Assembly: GCA_017962145.1 (NCBI GenBank)
Contig: JAGCVX010000026.1
Coordinates: 1 to 64,000 of the forward strand
Direction of reading: 5' to 3'
Length of the DNA stretch: 64,000 nucleotides
From: Clostridiales bacterium
Lineage (GTDB): Bacteria > Bacillota > Clostridia > Saccharofermentanales > Saccharofermentanaceae
A program made the translations under genes and the position numbers. This document shows positions 48,569-58,600 of this stretch, piece after piece. The notes beneath the pieces were generated by a model, which was not told where the DNA came from, did not search any database, and worked only from the letters and a program-made list of their open reading frames with translations. How positions within the stretch are numbered: the first letter of the stretch is position 1; the number at the start of each line of letters is the position of its first letter.

Positions 48569-49228
48569 TCAGGGTTTCAGGATCGCATATCCCATCTTAT
48601 CCATGAAGGCTTCGTACTCCGACTTCAGTGTCGGGCTTACCGGGCCTGCCAGTCTGACATAAACGACCGTCGTTCCTTCGACTGAACCGTACACATTCGA
48701 ACACATAAACTCCGTCTCGCTGGCATAACCGAAATGATTCTCCTCGACCTGGAATGCATTCTTCATATCCGTATCGAGATCTGCGTTGTCCTTATATGTT
48801 TTCTCACGGGAAGCCTTCAGGCTGTCATAGTACGAAGCAGCTGCCTCTTTACTGGAGAACTCGACCACCAGCACTTCCATGACTGCAACGGTATTATTTT
48901 CTTCATCGAGAGTGGACTGATCCACTTTCAGATACTTAAAAACGGATTTGATCTTGCTTGTATCGAGAACGGTATGGAAACGGAAGAACGAAAAATCCTT
49001 CTTCTTAATCTCAGCATACGCACCCGTATCAAAAGAACCGCTCTGTTCGACGGCCGAATACTTGGAATCCGCCATCAGCGTATACTGGTCTTTCGTTGCT
49101 TTCTTGGCACCGCACGTGGATGAAAGTGCTTTTTTCGCATCTTTTGTTATTGCGCCAAACCCCTTCTTACAGGCACAAAAACTAAATGCCATCAGAACTG
49201 TCATGAACAAAACTGCTATCTTTCTCAT
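48569..49228 (-). CDS. Lipoprotein, unknown
   Basis: A 219-residue predicted lipoprotein with signal peptide (1-19) and lipobox FCAC. The mature domain has one clear region with FRFHTVLDTSKIKSVFKYLK and a repeated pattern of strands and helices; I do not recognise a family. GAGGTG precedes the ATG. It lies between a zinc-ribbon gene and another lipoprotein gene on the same strand. Confidence 0.75.
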   Translation of the reverse strand: MRKIAVLFMTVLMAFSFCACKKGFGAITKDAKKALSSTCGAKKATKDQYTLMADSKYSAVEQSGSFDTGAYAEIKKKDFSFFRFHTVLDTSKIKSVFKYLKVDQSTLDEENNTVAVMEVLVVEFSSKEAAASYYDSLKASREKTYKDNADLDTDMKNAFQVEENHFGYASETEFMCSNVYGSVEGTTVVYVRLAGPVSPTLKSEYEAFMDKMGYAILKP

Positions 49229-49318
49229 TTCACACCTCTATTTATTTCTTCACTAAAATTCTATCTTTCATCGGCGTAAAATTCAAGGATGCCGCCTTGC
49301 CCGCTGATGTCTGATTCC

Positions 49319-50950
49319 TTATGCTGTCTCTAACAATCCGATCTTTTCGATCAGATCCTGGATAAACTCTTCTGCTTCCTTTCCGTCACCGTGGTAAATG
49401 AAGTGGTAGATCGAATCATTGACCATGACACTCCAGATCGTCAGGTTGGATAACTCATCTATGCCTTCGTACGATTCGCAGTAGAACTTCATAAACGAGA
49501 GATCTCCGTCCAGTTTTCCGTGGAAGGCAGGATCTGAACGACCCTCAGAAAGTTCCTCCCAGTAATCGTACATGTTGTCATATGCATAGTAGAAATCGTC
49601 GTCCATGTCGATCACGACTTCGCACTTGTCACCAAGTACATACATCGTAGCATCCCCATTGAAAAAGTCATAGACATAGCCGACCATGGACTGATATTCA
49701 AAACCGTTCTCTTCCAGTACCTCGATCACTTCGTATGGCTGGATCCTGTCCTCGCCGAAGTTCCGGAGGAACGTATTGTAGAGTTCTTCGTCGATCTGCT
49801 TCTGCTCATAGAGCTGTCTTGCCGCAGAAAGGAACACATTATTGATGAATTCGAACATCTCGTCGTCACTCATATCATCCATGCATTCACCTAAATCCTC
49901 CCATGGCATGATCAAATCATAATCTGCCGACAAAATAAGTTCTCCATCCGAATCTACATACGCGGTAAAGCACAGTTCTTCCATACGATCCGGAGCCTTT
50001 TCCAGGTAGTCCTTATATGCGTCGATACAATTCTCCATGTGAAGATCTTCATCATTCAGCGCGCCCTGTGGCGAATACTGAAACAGGTGCGGAATGATTT
50101 CAGAAAAACTCAAAGCAAGTGCTTCGGAATCTTTCATGAGTGCCTCTCCTGCATGCCTCGAATCCGGGAATGTCACGCTTACTGTAACGTAAACTTCGTT
50201 ATCACCCAGTTCCGCACCTTCGATGTCATATTCCAACATACTGAAATACACTTCATGAAGAGCAAGATACATTTCTTCAAATTCGAAATACTCCCATCCA
50301 TCGGAATACACATGCTCTTCGACATACTCAACATCACAATCAACGATCGCTTTCATCGCCAGATCGGTTGCATTGACAGCCAGATCCTTGATGTCATCGG
50401 CGCCCATCTTTTCGAAGACCGAGTCAACCTGTTCCATCACGAAATCATAGATCTCATCAGTGGATACGATCACGTAGTCATCTTTCTCTTTTTCTCTTTC
50501 GAGCTCGACCGTGAACTTTTCACTGATCATTGCCGGATCGTTTTCGAGTTTTTTCTCGACAGTTCCTAAGTCAAAGATGACACCCACAGACTTAAGGATC
50601 GCAGCGCCGTCCGGGATCTCGATCTTTACTTTCGCCGTAGCGGAAGTCCTTTCCGGTGTGATACCGCTGATCTTAAACTGCATCGCGCCGAGAAATGCGG
50701 AAAGAAGTGCCTGCTTATTCTCGTCGTCCGATTCTTCTTGGAAGAAATCGGAGTCGGGATCGGCAAACTTCTCGAGGCGGTCGAGTTTTCCTTTCTGAAG
50801 ATAGATCAGATAGGTCTCGATCACATCCTGGGCATCCTTTTCATATTGTTCCAGTTTCTTTGCCTTATCTTCGCAGCAGCAAAGCGAAAGGCAAAGTGAA
50901 AGGATCAGGAGAAAGGACAGGATCTTCGAGAAAGCACTTCTTTTCGTCAT
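49319..50950 (-). CDS. Large lipoprotein, unknown
   Basis: A 543-residue predicted lipoprotein; the signal peptide ends in LSLCCC. The mature protein is very acidic (many Glu and Asp) with no transmembrane helix. Residues about 38-190 and 195-310 both look like cystatin- or NTF2-like alpha/beta domains (for example DVIETYLIYLQKGKLDRLE), as in DUF4878- or DUF5105-type lipoproteins, but this is a guess. AAGGAGG precedes the ATG, which lies 12 bases after the pheT stop, so it may be read from the pheST transcript. Confidence 0.72.
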   Translation of the reverse strand: MTKRSAFSKILSFLLILSLCLSLCCCEDKAKKLEQYEKDAQDVIETYLIYLQKGKLDRLEKFADPDSDFFQEESDDENKQALLSAFLGAMQFKISGITPERTSATAKVKIEIPDGAAILKSVGVIFDLGTVEKKLENDPAMISEKFTVELEREKEKDDYVIVSTDEIYDFVMEQVDSVFEKMGADDIKDLAVNATDLAMKAIVDCDVEYVEEHVYSDGWEYFEFEEMYLALHEVYFSMLEYDIEGAELGDNEVYVTVSVTFPDSRHAGEALMKDSEALALSFSEIIPHLFQYSPQGALNDEDLHMENCIDAYKDYLEKAPDRMEELCFTAYVDSDGELILSADYDLIMPWEDLGECMDDMSDDEMFEFINNVFLSAARQLYEQKQIDEELYNTFLRNFGEDRIQPYEVIEVLEENGFEYQSMVGYVYDFFNGDATMYVLGDKCEVVIDMDDDFYYAYDNMYDYWEELSEGRSDPAFHGKLDGDLSFMKFYCESYEGIDELSNLTIWSVMVNDSIYHFIYHGDGKEAEEFIQDLIEKIGLLETA

Positions 50951-50962
50951 TGAAAGTCCTCC

Positions 50963-53380
50963 TTACGCACGAAGCGTGATGTCGTATTTTTCCTTCAGGT
51001 TAGAAAGGATCGTATTTACAAATCCATCAATGACTTCCGGCTTGAACTCTTCGTCCTTCGGTGTGAATACCACACTGAATGCCAGGCTCTTCTTGTTCTC
51101 ACCGAGCTGTGCACCTTCGTAGATATCGAACAGGTCGATCTTGGTGATGTACTCGCAGGAAGCAGCGATCTCTTTTTCGACAGTCGCGCAGGCGATATCC
51201 TTGCTCATTACGAAGCAGAAGTCACGCTTTTCTTCCAGGAACTTCGGAAGCGGGATGAACTTTCTTTCCTTGCCGTAGTACTGGTTCAGCACACGAAGAT
51301 CGATCTCCGCCACATAAGCCGGAGCACGCATATCGAGTTCATCGCAGATCTCATAGAGCACCTGTCCGAGATAACCGACGGTCTCGCCGTTGCATACGAC
51401 TTTCGCGGTTCTTCCCGGGTGCAGGAATGTCTTTTCGTCTTTTTCATAGTCGAACTTCACGTCGAGTGCATCCGCGATCACGGATACCAGACCCTTCAAC
51501 GAGTAGAAATCTTCGTCCTCGCCAAATACACCGATGCAGATCGTCTCGCGCTCATCCGGATACTCGGTAAGCGGGAGTGCTTTCGGCAGGAATTTGTTGC
51601 CCATCTCGTAGATGCGTCCGCTGAGGATGCCTCTCTTCTGGTTTCTTGCCATCGCCGTGATCATCTGCGGAGCCAGTGTCGTTCTCATCAAAGAAAGATC
51701 GATATTGATCGGGTTCATGATCTTGATCGCGAAACGCTCCGGTGCATCCTCCGGAAGACGAAGCATATCGAAATCCGCCGGAGAGAAGAACGAATAATGT
51801 ACACCTTCGCAAGCGCCGGCAGCACAAAGTGCATTCTTGATCTTGAGTTCCGTTCTCTGCTTGAGGTTATTACCTCCGGATGTGACCTGCGCGGTCGGGA
51901 TGAATGTCGGTGTGATGTGCTCATAGCCATACATACGGATGACTTCTTCTGCAACATCCTGATAGGATTCCATATCGACACGGTAACCCGGGATCGCGAT
52001 CGTCAGTTCGTCACCATTGAGCTTCGGTGCGAAGTTGAGGTTCGTCAGGATACGGACGATATCTTCATCCGGAACCGTGATACCCAGAACACCGTTGACC
52101 TGCTTGACGCTGACCGTCAGATCTCTCGGCTCAACAGAGTTTCCTGTGTTGATATCGAACTTCGTTGCGCTTACCTTACCGCAGCCGAGTTCTTCCATCA
52201 GGTGCAGAGCACGCTTCATGGCCATAACGGTCGTATACTCATCAACACCCTTCGAGAAACGCATGCTCGAATCAGAAACCTGACCGAGTGCCTTACTGCT
52301 CTTACGGATATTGTCGTGAGCGAACTTGGCCGCTTCGAACATGACCGCGTTTGTGGTATCGAGGATCTCGGAGTTGAGACCACCCATGATACCTGCCAGT
52401 GCAACCGGCTTCTTGCCGTCGCAGATAACGAGGTTTTCAGAAGTCAGTGCGAATTCTTTTTCATCGAGAGTTACGATCTTCTCGCCTTCTTCTGCACGAC
52501 GTACATGGATCTCGCCGCCTTCCAGATACGAGAAATCGAAAGCATGCATCGGCTGGCCGAGCTCTTTGAGAACATAGTTCGTGATATCAACGACATTACT
52601 GATCGCAGAGCAGCCGACGAGAGCCAGACGGCGCTTCATCCATGCCGGAGACTCTTCGATCTTTACATCCGATACATAATGACCGATATAACGCGGGCAA
52701 AGATCCGGAGCAGAAACACGGATATTGAAAGGAACAGTGACATCAGACTCGGTATAGTCGAGAGCCGGCTCTTTTACTGGCTTTCCGAGAACAGCCGCGA
52801 CCTCTCTTGCGATACCGAAGATGCTCTGGCAGTCCGGACGGTTCGCTGTGATGGAAACATCGAAGAGATAGTCATCCAGACCCAGGATCGGCTTTACATC
52901 CGAACCCGGAACACTGTCAGAAGGCAGAACCAGAAGTCCGTTATAACCGGCACCCGGGAACATATCCTCCGTTACTCCGATCTCGACACCGGAGCAGAGC
53001 ATACCGTACGAATCGTATCCGCGGAGCTTGCCCTGACCGATAGTCATGAGGCCTTCTACTGTCTTATGGTCTTTTGCAGTCGCATATACCTGAGCACCGA
53101 TAAGTGCGAGCGGATACTTTCCGCCTGCTTCCACGTTATCGGCACCGCAGCAGATCTGCAGGGTTCCGTGAGATCCTGCATCCACCTGACAGAGGTGAAG
53201 ATGTGTGCCCTCGATGCCCTCGCAGGTCTTGACCAGACCGACGACAACATTACTGATATCGTGACCGACCTCATACTTTTCTTCTACCTCGAAACCACAG
53301 GAAAAGAGCTTCTCCTCCAGTTCATCCGGGGTAACGTTGATATCTACATAATCTTTCAACCAGCTAAGTGGTACTAACAT
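50963..53380 (-). CDS. pheT: Phenylalanyl-tRNA synthetase beta subunit
   Basis: An 805-residue PheT. It has the N-terminal tRNA-binding OB domain (VVGLVKTCEGIEGTHLHLCQ), B3/B4 editing domain (about 210-385), B5 domain, the catalytic-like core and the C-terminal anticodon-binding domain (FLEEKRDFCFVMSKDI and following). Length is normal. It assembles as (alpha-beta)2 with PheS, whose gene ends 15 bases upstream. AGGAGG precedes the ATG. Confidence 0.98.
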   Translation of the reverse strand: MLVPLSWLKDYVDINVTPDELEEKLFSCGFEVEEKYEVGHDISNVVVGLVKTCEGIEGTHLHLCQVDAGSHGTLQICCGADNVEAGGKYPLALIGAQVYATAKDHKTVEGLMTIGQGKLRGYDSYGMLCSGVEIGVTEDMFPGAGYNGLLVLPSDSVPGSDVKPILGLDDYLFDVSITANRPDCQSIFGIAREVAAVLGKPVKEPALDYTESDVTVPFNIRVSAPDLCPRYIGHYVSDVKIEESPAWMKRRLALVGCSAISNVVDITNYVLKELGQPMHAFDFSYLEGGEIHVRRAEEGEKIVTLDEKEFALTSENLVICDGKKPVALAGIMGGLNSEILDTTNAVMFEAAKFAHDNIRKSSKALGQVSDSSMRFSKGVDEYTTVMAMKRALHLMEELGCGKVSATKFDINTGNSVEPRDLTVSVKQVNGVLGITVPDEDIVRILTNLNFAPKLNGDELTIAIPGYRVDMESYQDVAEEVIRMYGYEHITPTFIPTAQVTSGGNNLKQRTELKIKNALCAAGACEGVHYSFFSPADFDMLRLPEDAPERFAIKIMNPINIDLSLMRTTLAPQMITAMARNQKRGILSGRIYEMGNKFLPKALPLTEYPDERETICIGVFGEDEDFYSLKGLVSVIADALDVKFDYEKDEKTFLHPGRTAKVVCNGETVGYLGQVLYEICDELDMRAPAYVAEIDLRVLNQYYGKERKFIPLPKFLEEKRDFCFVMSKDIACATVEKEIAASCEYITKIDLFDIYEGAQLGENKKSLAFSVVFTPKDEEFKPEVIDGFVNTILSNLKEKYDITLRA

Positions 53381-53395
53381 ATGCTCTCCTCCTTA

Positions 53396-54439
53396 TTAGT
53401 CATCGATCTGATCCAGAACGCGAAGATCCGATTCGAACAGAAGCTTAATGTTGTTGATGCCGTACTTGAGCATCGCGATACGCTCGATACCGATGCCGAA
53501 GGCAAGACCCGAGTACACGTTGCTGTCGATTCCGCAGCCTTCGAGCACTTTCTTATTGACCACACCGGCACCGAGGACCTCGATCCATCCTGTACCCTTA
53601 CAGAGCTTACAGCCCTTACCGTGGCACTGGAAGCAGCTGACATCCACTTCTACCGACGGCTCAGTGAACGGGAAGTACGAAGGACGAAGACGGGTCTTGA
53701 CCTCATCGTCGAAGATCTTCTTTACGAACTCATCGAGCATGCCCTGCAGGTCGCAAAGCGTGATGCCCTTATCTACGACCAGGCCTTCCATCTGGGTGAA
53801 CATCGGCGAATGCGTCGCATCGTCATCGGAACGGAACACCTTACCGGGAGAGATGATCTTGATCGGCGGCTTCTGCGCTTCCATAACGTGGATCTGACCG
53901 GCAGAAGTCTGTGTTCTTAAGAGGAACTCCGGGCTTAAGTAGAATGTATCCTGCATATCTCTTGCCGGGTGATCCTGCGGAATATTGAGTGCAGTGAAGT
54001 TATAGTAATCCGTCTCGATCTCATTGCCTTCGTAGATCGAAAATCCCATGGACCCGAAAATGTCCACGATCTGGTTTCTCACCTGTGTATTCGGATGAAG
54101 CTTACCGAGTTTACTCTTCTTCTCAGGAAGCGTAATGTCGATGGTCTCCTTCTCGTAGCGGGCTTTTCTCTCCTGCGCCTTGAACTTCTCGTCCATCTCG
54201 TCAAACTTATCCTGCGCCCAGTTCTTGATCTCATTGACCATCTTACCGTAGTCGGCCTTGAGCTCTTTCGGGATCTTGCCCATCTCCTTCATGAGGGAAC
54301 CGATCTTGCCCTCTTTGGCATCCATGACACTCTTCTTGTACTCATAGACACCCTTACTGCTGGTGATGCCCGCAAGATCGCTCTCGATTATGCTTCTGAT
54401 CTCGGACAGTTTCTCTTTCAATTCACCAAGTTCTGCCAT
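53396..54439 (-). CDS. pheS: Phenylalanyl-tRNA synthetase alpha subunit
   Basis: A 347-residue PheS. The N-terminal coiled coil (about 1-85) binds tRNA; the class II catalytic core follows with [14 protein letters not shown], the motif 2 region [14 protein letters not shown] and motif 3 [13 protein letters not shown]. The ATG at 54439 has AGGAGG 5 bases before; an open frame runs further to 54535 but lies inside the leader. Four cysteines ([12 protein letters not shown]) near residue 262 are a zinc-like insertion seen in some Clostridia. It is controlled by a T-box. Confidence 0.98.
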   Translation of the reverse strand: MAELGELKEKLSEIRSIIESDLAGITSSKGVYEYKKSVMDAKEGKIGSLMKEMGKIPKELKADYGKMVNEIKNWAQDKFDEMDEKFKAQERKARYEKETIDITLPEKKSKLGKLHPNTQVRNQIVDIFGSMGFSIYEGNEIETDYYNFTALNIPQDHPARDMQDTFYLSPEFLLRTQTSAGQIHVMEAQKPPIKIISPGKVFRSDDDATHSPMFTQMEGLVVDKGITLCDLQGMLDEFVKKIFDDEVKTRLRPSYFPFTEPSVEVDVSCFQCHGKGCKLCKGTGWIEVLGAGVVNKKVLEGCGIDSNVYSGLAFGIGIERIAMLKYGINNIKLLFESDLRVLDQIDD

Positions 54440-54503
54440 AACTTCCTCCTGTTCTTTTCCAAGCGACATGTCCGGCGCTTGTGCCATTGGACCTTCCCAA
54501 ATA

Positions 54504-54789
54504 CAAAAATCCCATGACAACGTTTCCATTGTCATGGGACGAATTCACGTAATTTCCGTGCACCTTCGCGGTACCACCCATGTTCGAAAAGCACTTCCTG
54601 TCAAGTACTCTCGCTCTCTTTTGCGCCTTTAATGCTGCGCCTGCATCTGCTTACTCAGTAATCACCGTTTTCACAGAGCGCTCCCGTGTTGAAATTCATC
54701 TTAGTACCCCTGGGTCATGCTTACAGCCGGTGACATGACTCTCTGATTCCTGTCATACAAAGACTACTTACGCACGTTCATTGCGATTA
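54504..54789 (-). promoter_or_regulatory. T-box leader, phenylalanine
   Basis: The leader of pheS shows the main T-box features on the minus strand: the specifier loop GAATTTCAAC with UUC (Phe) at 54691-54693, the AGTAGT and AGAGAG elements of stem I upstream of it, and the T-box TGGGTGGTACCGCG at 54567-54580, which pairs with the uncharged tRNA acceptor end. The terminator stem CCCATGACAA/TTGTCATGGG with ATTTTT lies at 54504-54540. Starvation for Phe turns on pheST. Confidence 0.93.
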
Positions 54790-54795
54790 TTGAAG

Positions 54796-54824
54796 ATTGT
54801 ACATTTGCCGTATCGAAAAGTCAA
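54796..54824 (-). promoter_or_regulatory. Promoter of the pheST operon
   Basis: TTGACT, a 17-base spacer and TACAAT on the minus strand, about 7 bases before the predicted leader start. It fits a sigma-A promoter and gives a leader of about 350 bases. Confidence 0.8.
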
Positions 54825-54865
54825 GGGATTGCGCAATTTCGAGCCTGTCTGATCCGAATCCCCGT

Positions 54866-55243
54866 CTATATAAGCAGAATAAGCCATCGGATGACATAGA
54901 AATATACATACATCGCCCCCAGACCTCCGGCTATCCCCGTAATGAGCCTTCTATAGTTATTCGATTCCAGGATCCCTGCTTTCTGGATGCCCCAGTCAAG
55001 CCCCATAATGCCTACCAGAACCGCCACCGGGATCCACGTGATCCGGATCCCCAGAAGAAGCATAACGATACCGGATAGCTGCCCGAAGAAGACTCCTGTG
55101 CATCTGGCACATACCGGGAACTGATATCCCCGGAAAGAGAAGCTTCGGTCTTCTCTCTGATGGCAGCCCAGACGTCGACCCAGCTCCATCAGACACAACC
55201 ATGTCCGGATCCCCTTATCCTGTTTTGGCGTTACATTCTCCAT
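54866..55243 (-). CDS. DUF2085 membrane protein
   Basis: A 125-residue protein of the DUF2085 family. The pattern CHQREDRSFSFRGYQFPVCA and RCTGVFFGQLSG is the hallmark, with cysteines and His spaced as if for a metal or haem. Three or four helices follow (about 45-62, 66-85 and 98-122). The function is unknown. The stop of the zinc-ribbon gene lies 3 bases before its start. Confidence 0.83.
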   Translation of the reverse strand: MENVTPKQDKGIRTWLCLMELGRRLGCHQREDRSFSFRGYQFPVCARCTGVFFGQLSGIVMLLLGIRITWIPVAVLVGIMGLDWGIQKAGILESNNYRRLITGIAGGLGAMYVYFYVIRWLILLI

Positions 55244-55246
55244 CTG

Positions 55247-55456
55247 TTATTTCTTCCACTTCTTACCGCAGTTATTGCAAACCCAGTAGTTGGTATTCTT
55301 CGTCGTCTTTCCTTCTCCGCAAAGACCGCACAACATGCCAAAGGGTCCGAAAATAAGATACCCCAGGCAGCCTTTACCCGCGCTATAGTCCTTACCGGAA
55401 GTAGAAACTTCATTAATGATCGTACAATTCTCGCTATGGCATTTCGGACACTTCAT
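55247..55456 (-). CDS. Small zinc-ribbon protein
   Basis: A 69-residue protein with two Cys pairs at the ends (CPKCHSENC and CNNCGKKWKK), joined by a Gly-rich hydrophobic stretch with three more cysteines (GMLCGLCGEG). AAGGAG precedes the ATG. It is coupled to the DUF2085 gene. The hydrophobic middle may insert into a membrane. No known role; it lies directly downstream of the RHS gene but past a terminator. Confidence 0.72.
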   Translation of the reverse strand: MKCPKCHSENCTIINEVSTSGKDYSAGKGCLGYLIFGPFGMLCGLCGEGKTTKNTNYWVCNNCGKKWKK

Positions 55457-55609
55457 ATCTCATCTCTCCTTTTGAGACATTATAGCATTGCACCCGAAAA
55501 CATAAGACCCGCACAACTTCCGATATAGAAACCCTAATTCGCCGAAGATGCAAACCACCAAAGATGAAAGGTGCCCGAGAAAGCTGTCCGTTATGATTCA
55601 GCGCACAAA

Positions 55610-55646
55610 AGAAATCCCTCAAGGCCAAATAGCCATGAGGGATTTA
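55610..55646 (-). terminator. Terminator of the RHS gene
   Basis: On the minus strand AAATCCCTC and GAGGGATTT form a stem followed by TTTCTTTTG, about 20 bases after the RHS stop codon. The rest of 55457-55667 has nothing I can name. Confidence 0.75.
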
Positions 55647-55667
55647 TGAAGTCTTTTTTTGTGCTAT

Positions 55668-58600
55668 TTATCTTTTGCGCTCAGCATATACAGCTCCTAT
55701 AAGTGTTGTCCAAAAATTCATTTTTTCGCCATCAAAAAAGAAGCGAAGCATTGTTTTAACTGCTAACTTATTTACAAACTCTGAAAAATAGTGTAACGCT
55801 GCATTACACATATCTTGTACAGACCACTGTTCATACTTGTCAGGATCAAATACAGTCATCAGTGCTTTTGATATCGCCCACACTGCTGCAAGAGCCATCA
55901 GTGCAAAAGCAACAGATTCAAACATGGCATCAATAAAGCTATTGGCTCCAGGTGCCAGTGTGTATGTAAGACCACCGACAACACTATCTTTTAAAATATC
56001 AAATACTATCTCACCTGAGCCGCGTGTCCGTTTACCTGTAAGTGTTTTGTATAAATCAATCGAGATAGTAGCTATTGTCGTTGCAATGAACTGAACCATC
56101 ATGCTTTCCACCAAAGTACAGAAGTGTCCGCTAGGATCACAATACTTTATCGGGTTGCTAAAGGCGAACAGATACTTGTTCAAACTCATAGGTTCTTTCA
56201 TCTCACCAGCATATGTATCCATACTGGTAAATGTTCCCGTTTGCGGATCCATATATCTCGCTCTGAGATAGTAGAGTCCTGTTGCATCTTTCAATTCACC
56301 TTGCAATCCATACTCATTATCCGAAGATCCAGAATGTGCAAGTTCATTTCCGAAGGCATCGAAGATATACTCATCCGATATCGAACCATTCATGTCAGTT
56401 AATGCGCGAACTGTATTTCCTCCATCGAACAAGTAGAAAGATGTATCGTCACCTGTAGTAGTAGAAATCAATTCATGACCTCGAATATAGAACACCGATT
56501 CTGAAGCAGTAGTTGCTGCAAGAATTTGTGAATACTCTCCGCTATAATCGATGGTATAGTATGTTGTTACACCATTACTCGTCTTGGAAGTTCTATCTCC
56601 AAAGACATTGTAAGTATATGTTTCGGTCAATGTTCCATTACTTGAATTTACAACTGCCTTCACCATTTGGTTTCGAGAATTGTATTCGTACGATGCAACA
56701 AGAATACCATTTGCACTTTGTGCAACAAGATTTCCTGCATTGTCGTATGTGTATACAACATTCCCGGCCTGAACCAACTGATTCAGTTCATTGTATTTAT
56801 ACGTTGTTGTCACACCATCTTTGGTCATGGAAACTCGATTAGAATTAGCATCGTAAGCATATGTGGTTACCGAAGTATTACCATTGCTTTCGATTATTTC
56901 AGAAGTGAGTCTTCCCAAATCATCGTAGGTGTATGTCACCTTCCGATTCAATTCCTGACACGACAATCTCTCACCATTTGCACCAATAGTGTACTCGTAA
57001 CTTGCAAGAATAGTACCTTGGCTATTCGTAGTAACTAGTTTGATTAACACACTCATAGAATTATATTCATAAGTAGTTACAACACCATTTGAATACTCGG
57101 TCTTAGCAAGATTACCAAGTTTGTCATAAGAGTAAGTGGTAAAATTTCCGTCTCCATCTACAACTCGTGTCAGTCTGCCTTCGATATCATACTCATATGA
57201 AACAGTGTTTTCTGAGTATGAGAGTGCGATCATATTGCCACAAGCATCATAGGAATACTGAATCGTGTTACCTTGAGCATCTTTTACAGAAGCCAGATTG
57301 CCGAATGAATCATAAGTATAGAAAATTGTTCCAGATTCATCCTTAACACTCTCTATCTGTCCATTTGAATTGTAAGTACAACTGATCGTTCCTTCACCGT
57401 CATTCAGTGAGATTTCTCTACCCTTAGAATCATACGTATAAGTCGACGTATTTCCTCCAAAGTCGGTATACGAAACCACTTGTCCCTTGTCATTATAAGA
57501 GATATGACTCTCATTCCCAGCTGCATCGGTAATTTTAAAGATTCTCCCATATTGATCATAGGAATACGTTGTTTCGTTACCGAGGCTATCAGATATTTTA
57601 GTAATGTTACCAAATGCATCGTATTCATAAACCCATGAATTCCCATAGGCATCTGTTACAGATGTCAGATTATCCATAGTATCGTAAGAATAAGATGTTG
57701 CATGGTTCTCACAATCAGTAAATGAGGTCATTCTTCCACGAACATCATATGTCCATGTTGCACTGTTCCCATCCGGATACGTTGCTTTTGTTCGATTTCC
57801 ACATGTATCATAAGTGAAAGAAAAGACGTTTCCTTCAGCATCTGTAAAACTGGTAACCATTCCAGCATCTGAATACGTATAAACTGTTGTGTTTCCGAAA
57901 GGATCTGTTATCTCTGTGCATCTTCCCGCAGCATCATAATCGTAATATGTTACTCCTCCACACAGATTCTGATACGAAACTTGTCGATCATTCGAATCAT
58001 AACTATATTTCTCAACAGCCCCAGTCGAATATGATTTCTCAACAAGGTTTCCGACTTTGTCGTATTTGTATGAAATTGATTGACCCTTTCTATCCGTAGA
58101 ATATACTAGTTGATTCTCCACATCATATACAAACGTCTCTGTTGTGCCATCAGGATATGCGATTTCTGTGCAATTTCCGTAGGCATCATAAGAATAACTA
58201 GTGCTATTACCAGTTTCATCAACAGAAGTAATCGTATTCCCTGCTGTATCGTACTTATATGTCACAAATGTTCCGTCAGGATGGATTTCTTTAATTACAT
58301 TTCCATATAGATCATATTCGTAAGAAATGACTAATGATATCTTTCCATCAGACTCTGTTCTAGTAGCTACCAGATTCTGAGCATTATAAGTAAATGTAAT
58401 AGTTTTTCCTTCAGAATCAGTAGCTGAAATAATTCTGCCTTCTGTATCATATACTATAGAGTACATTAGGCTAATACTGTCAGAAACTCCTGCTATTCTT
58501 CCATTCGAGTCAAGGTCAATTCTTGTATTATTACCACTTGCTTCAACAAGATTTGCACCGCCTCCATCATAATCGTATGTTACGCGAAGCATTTCTGTAC

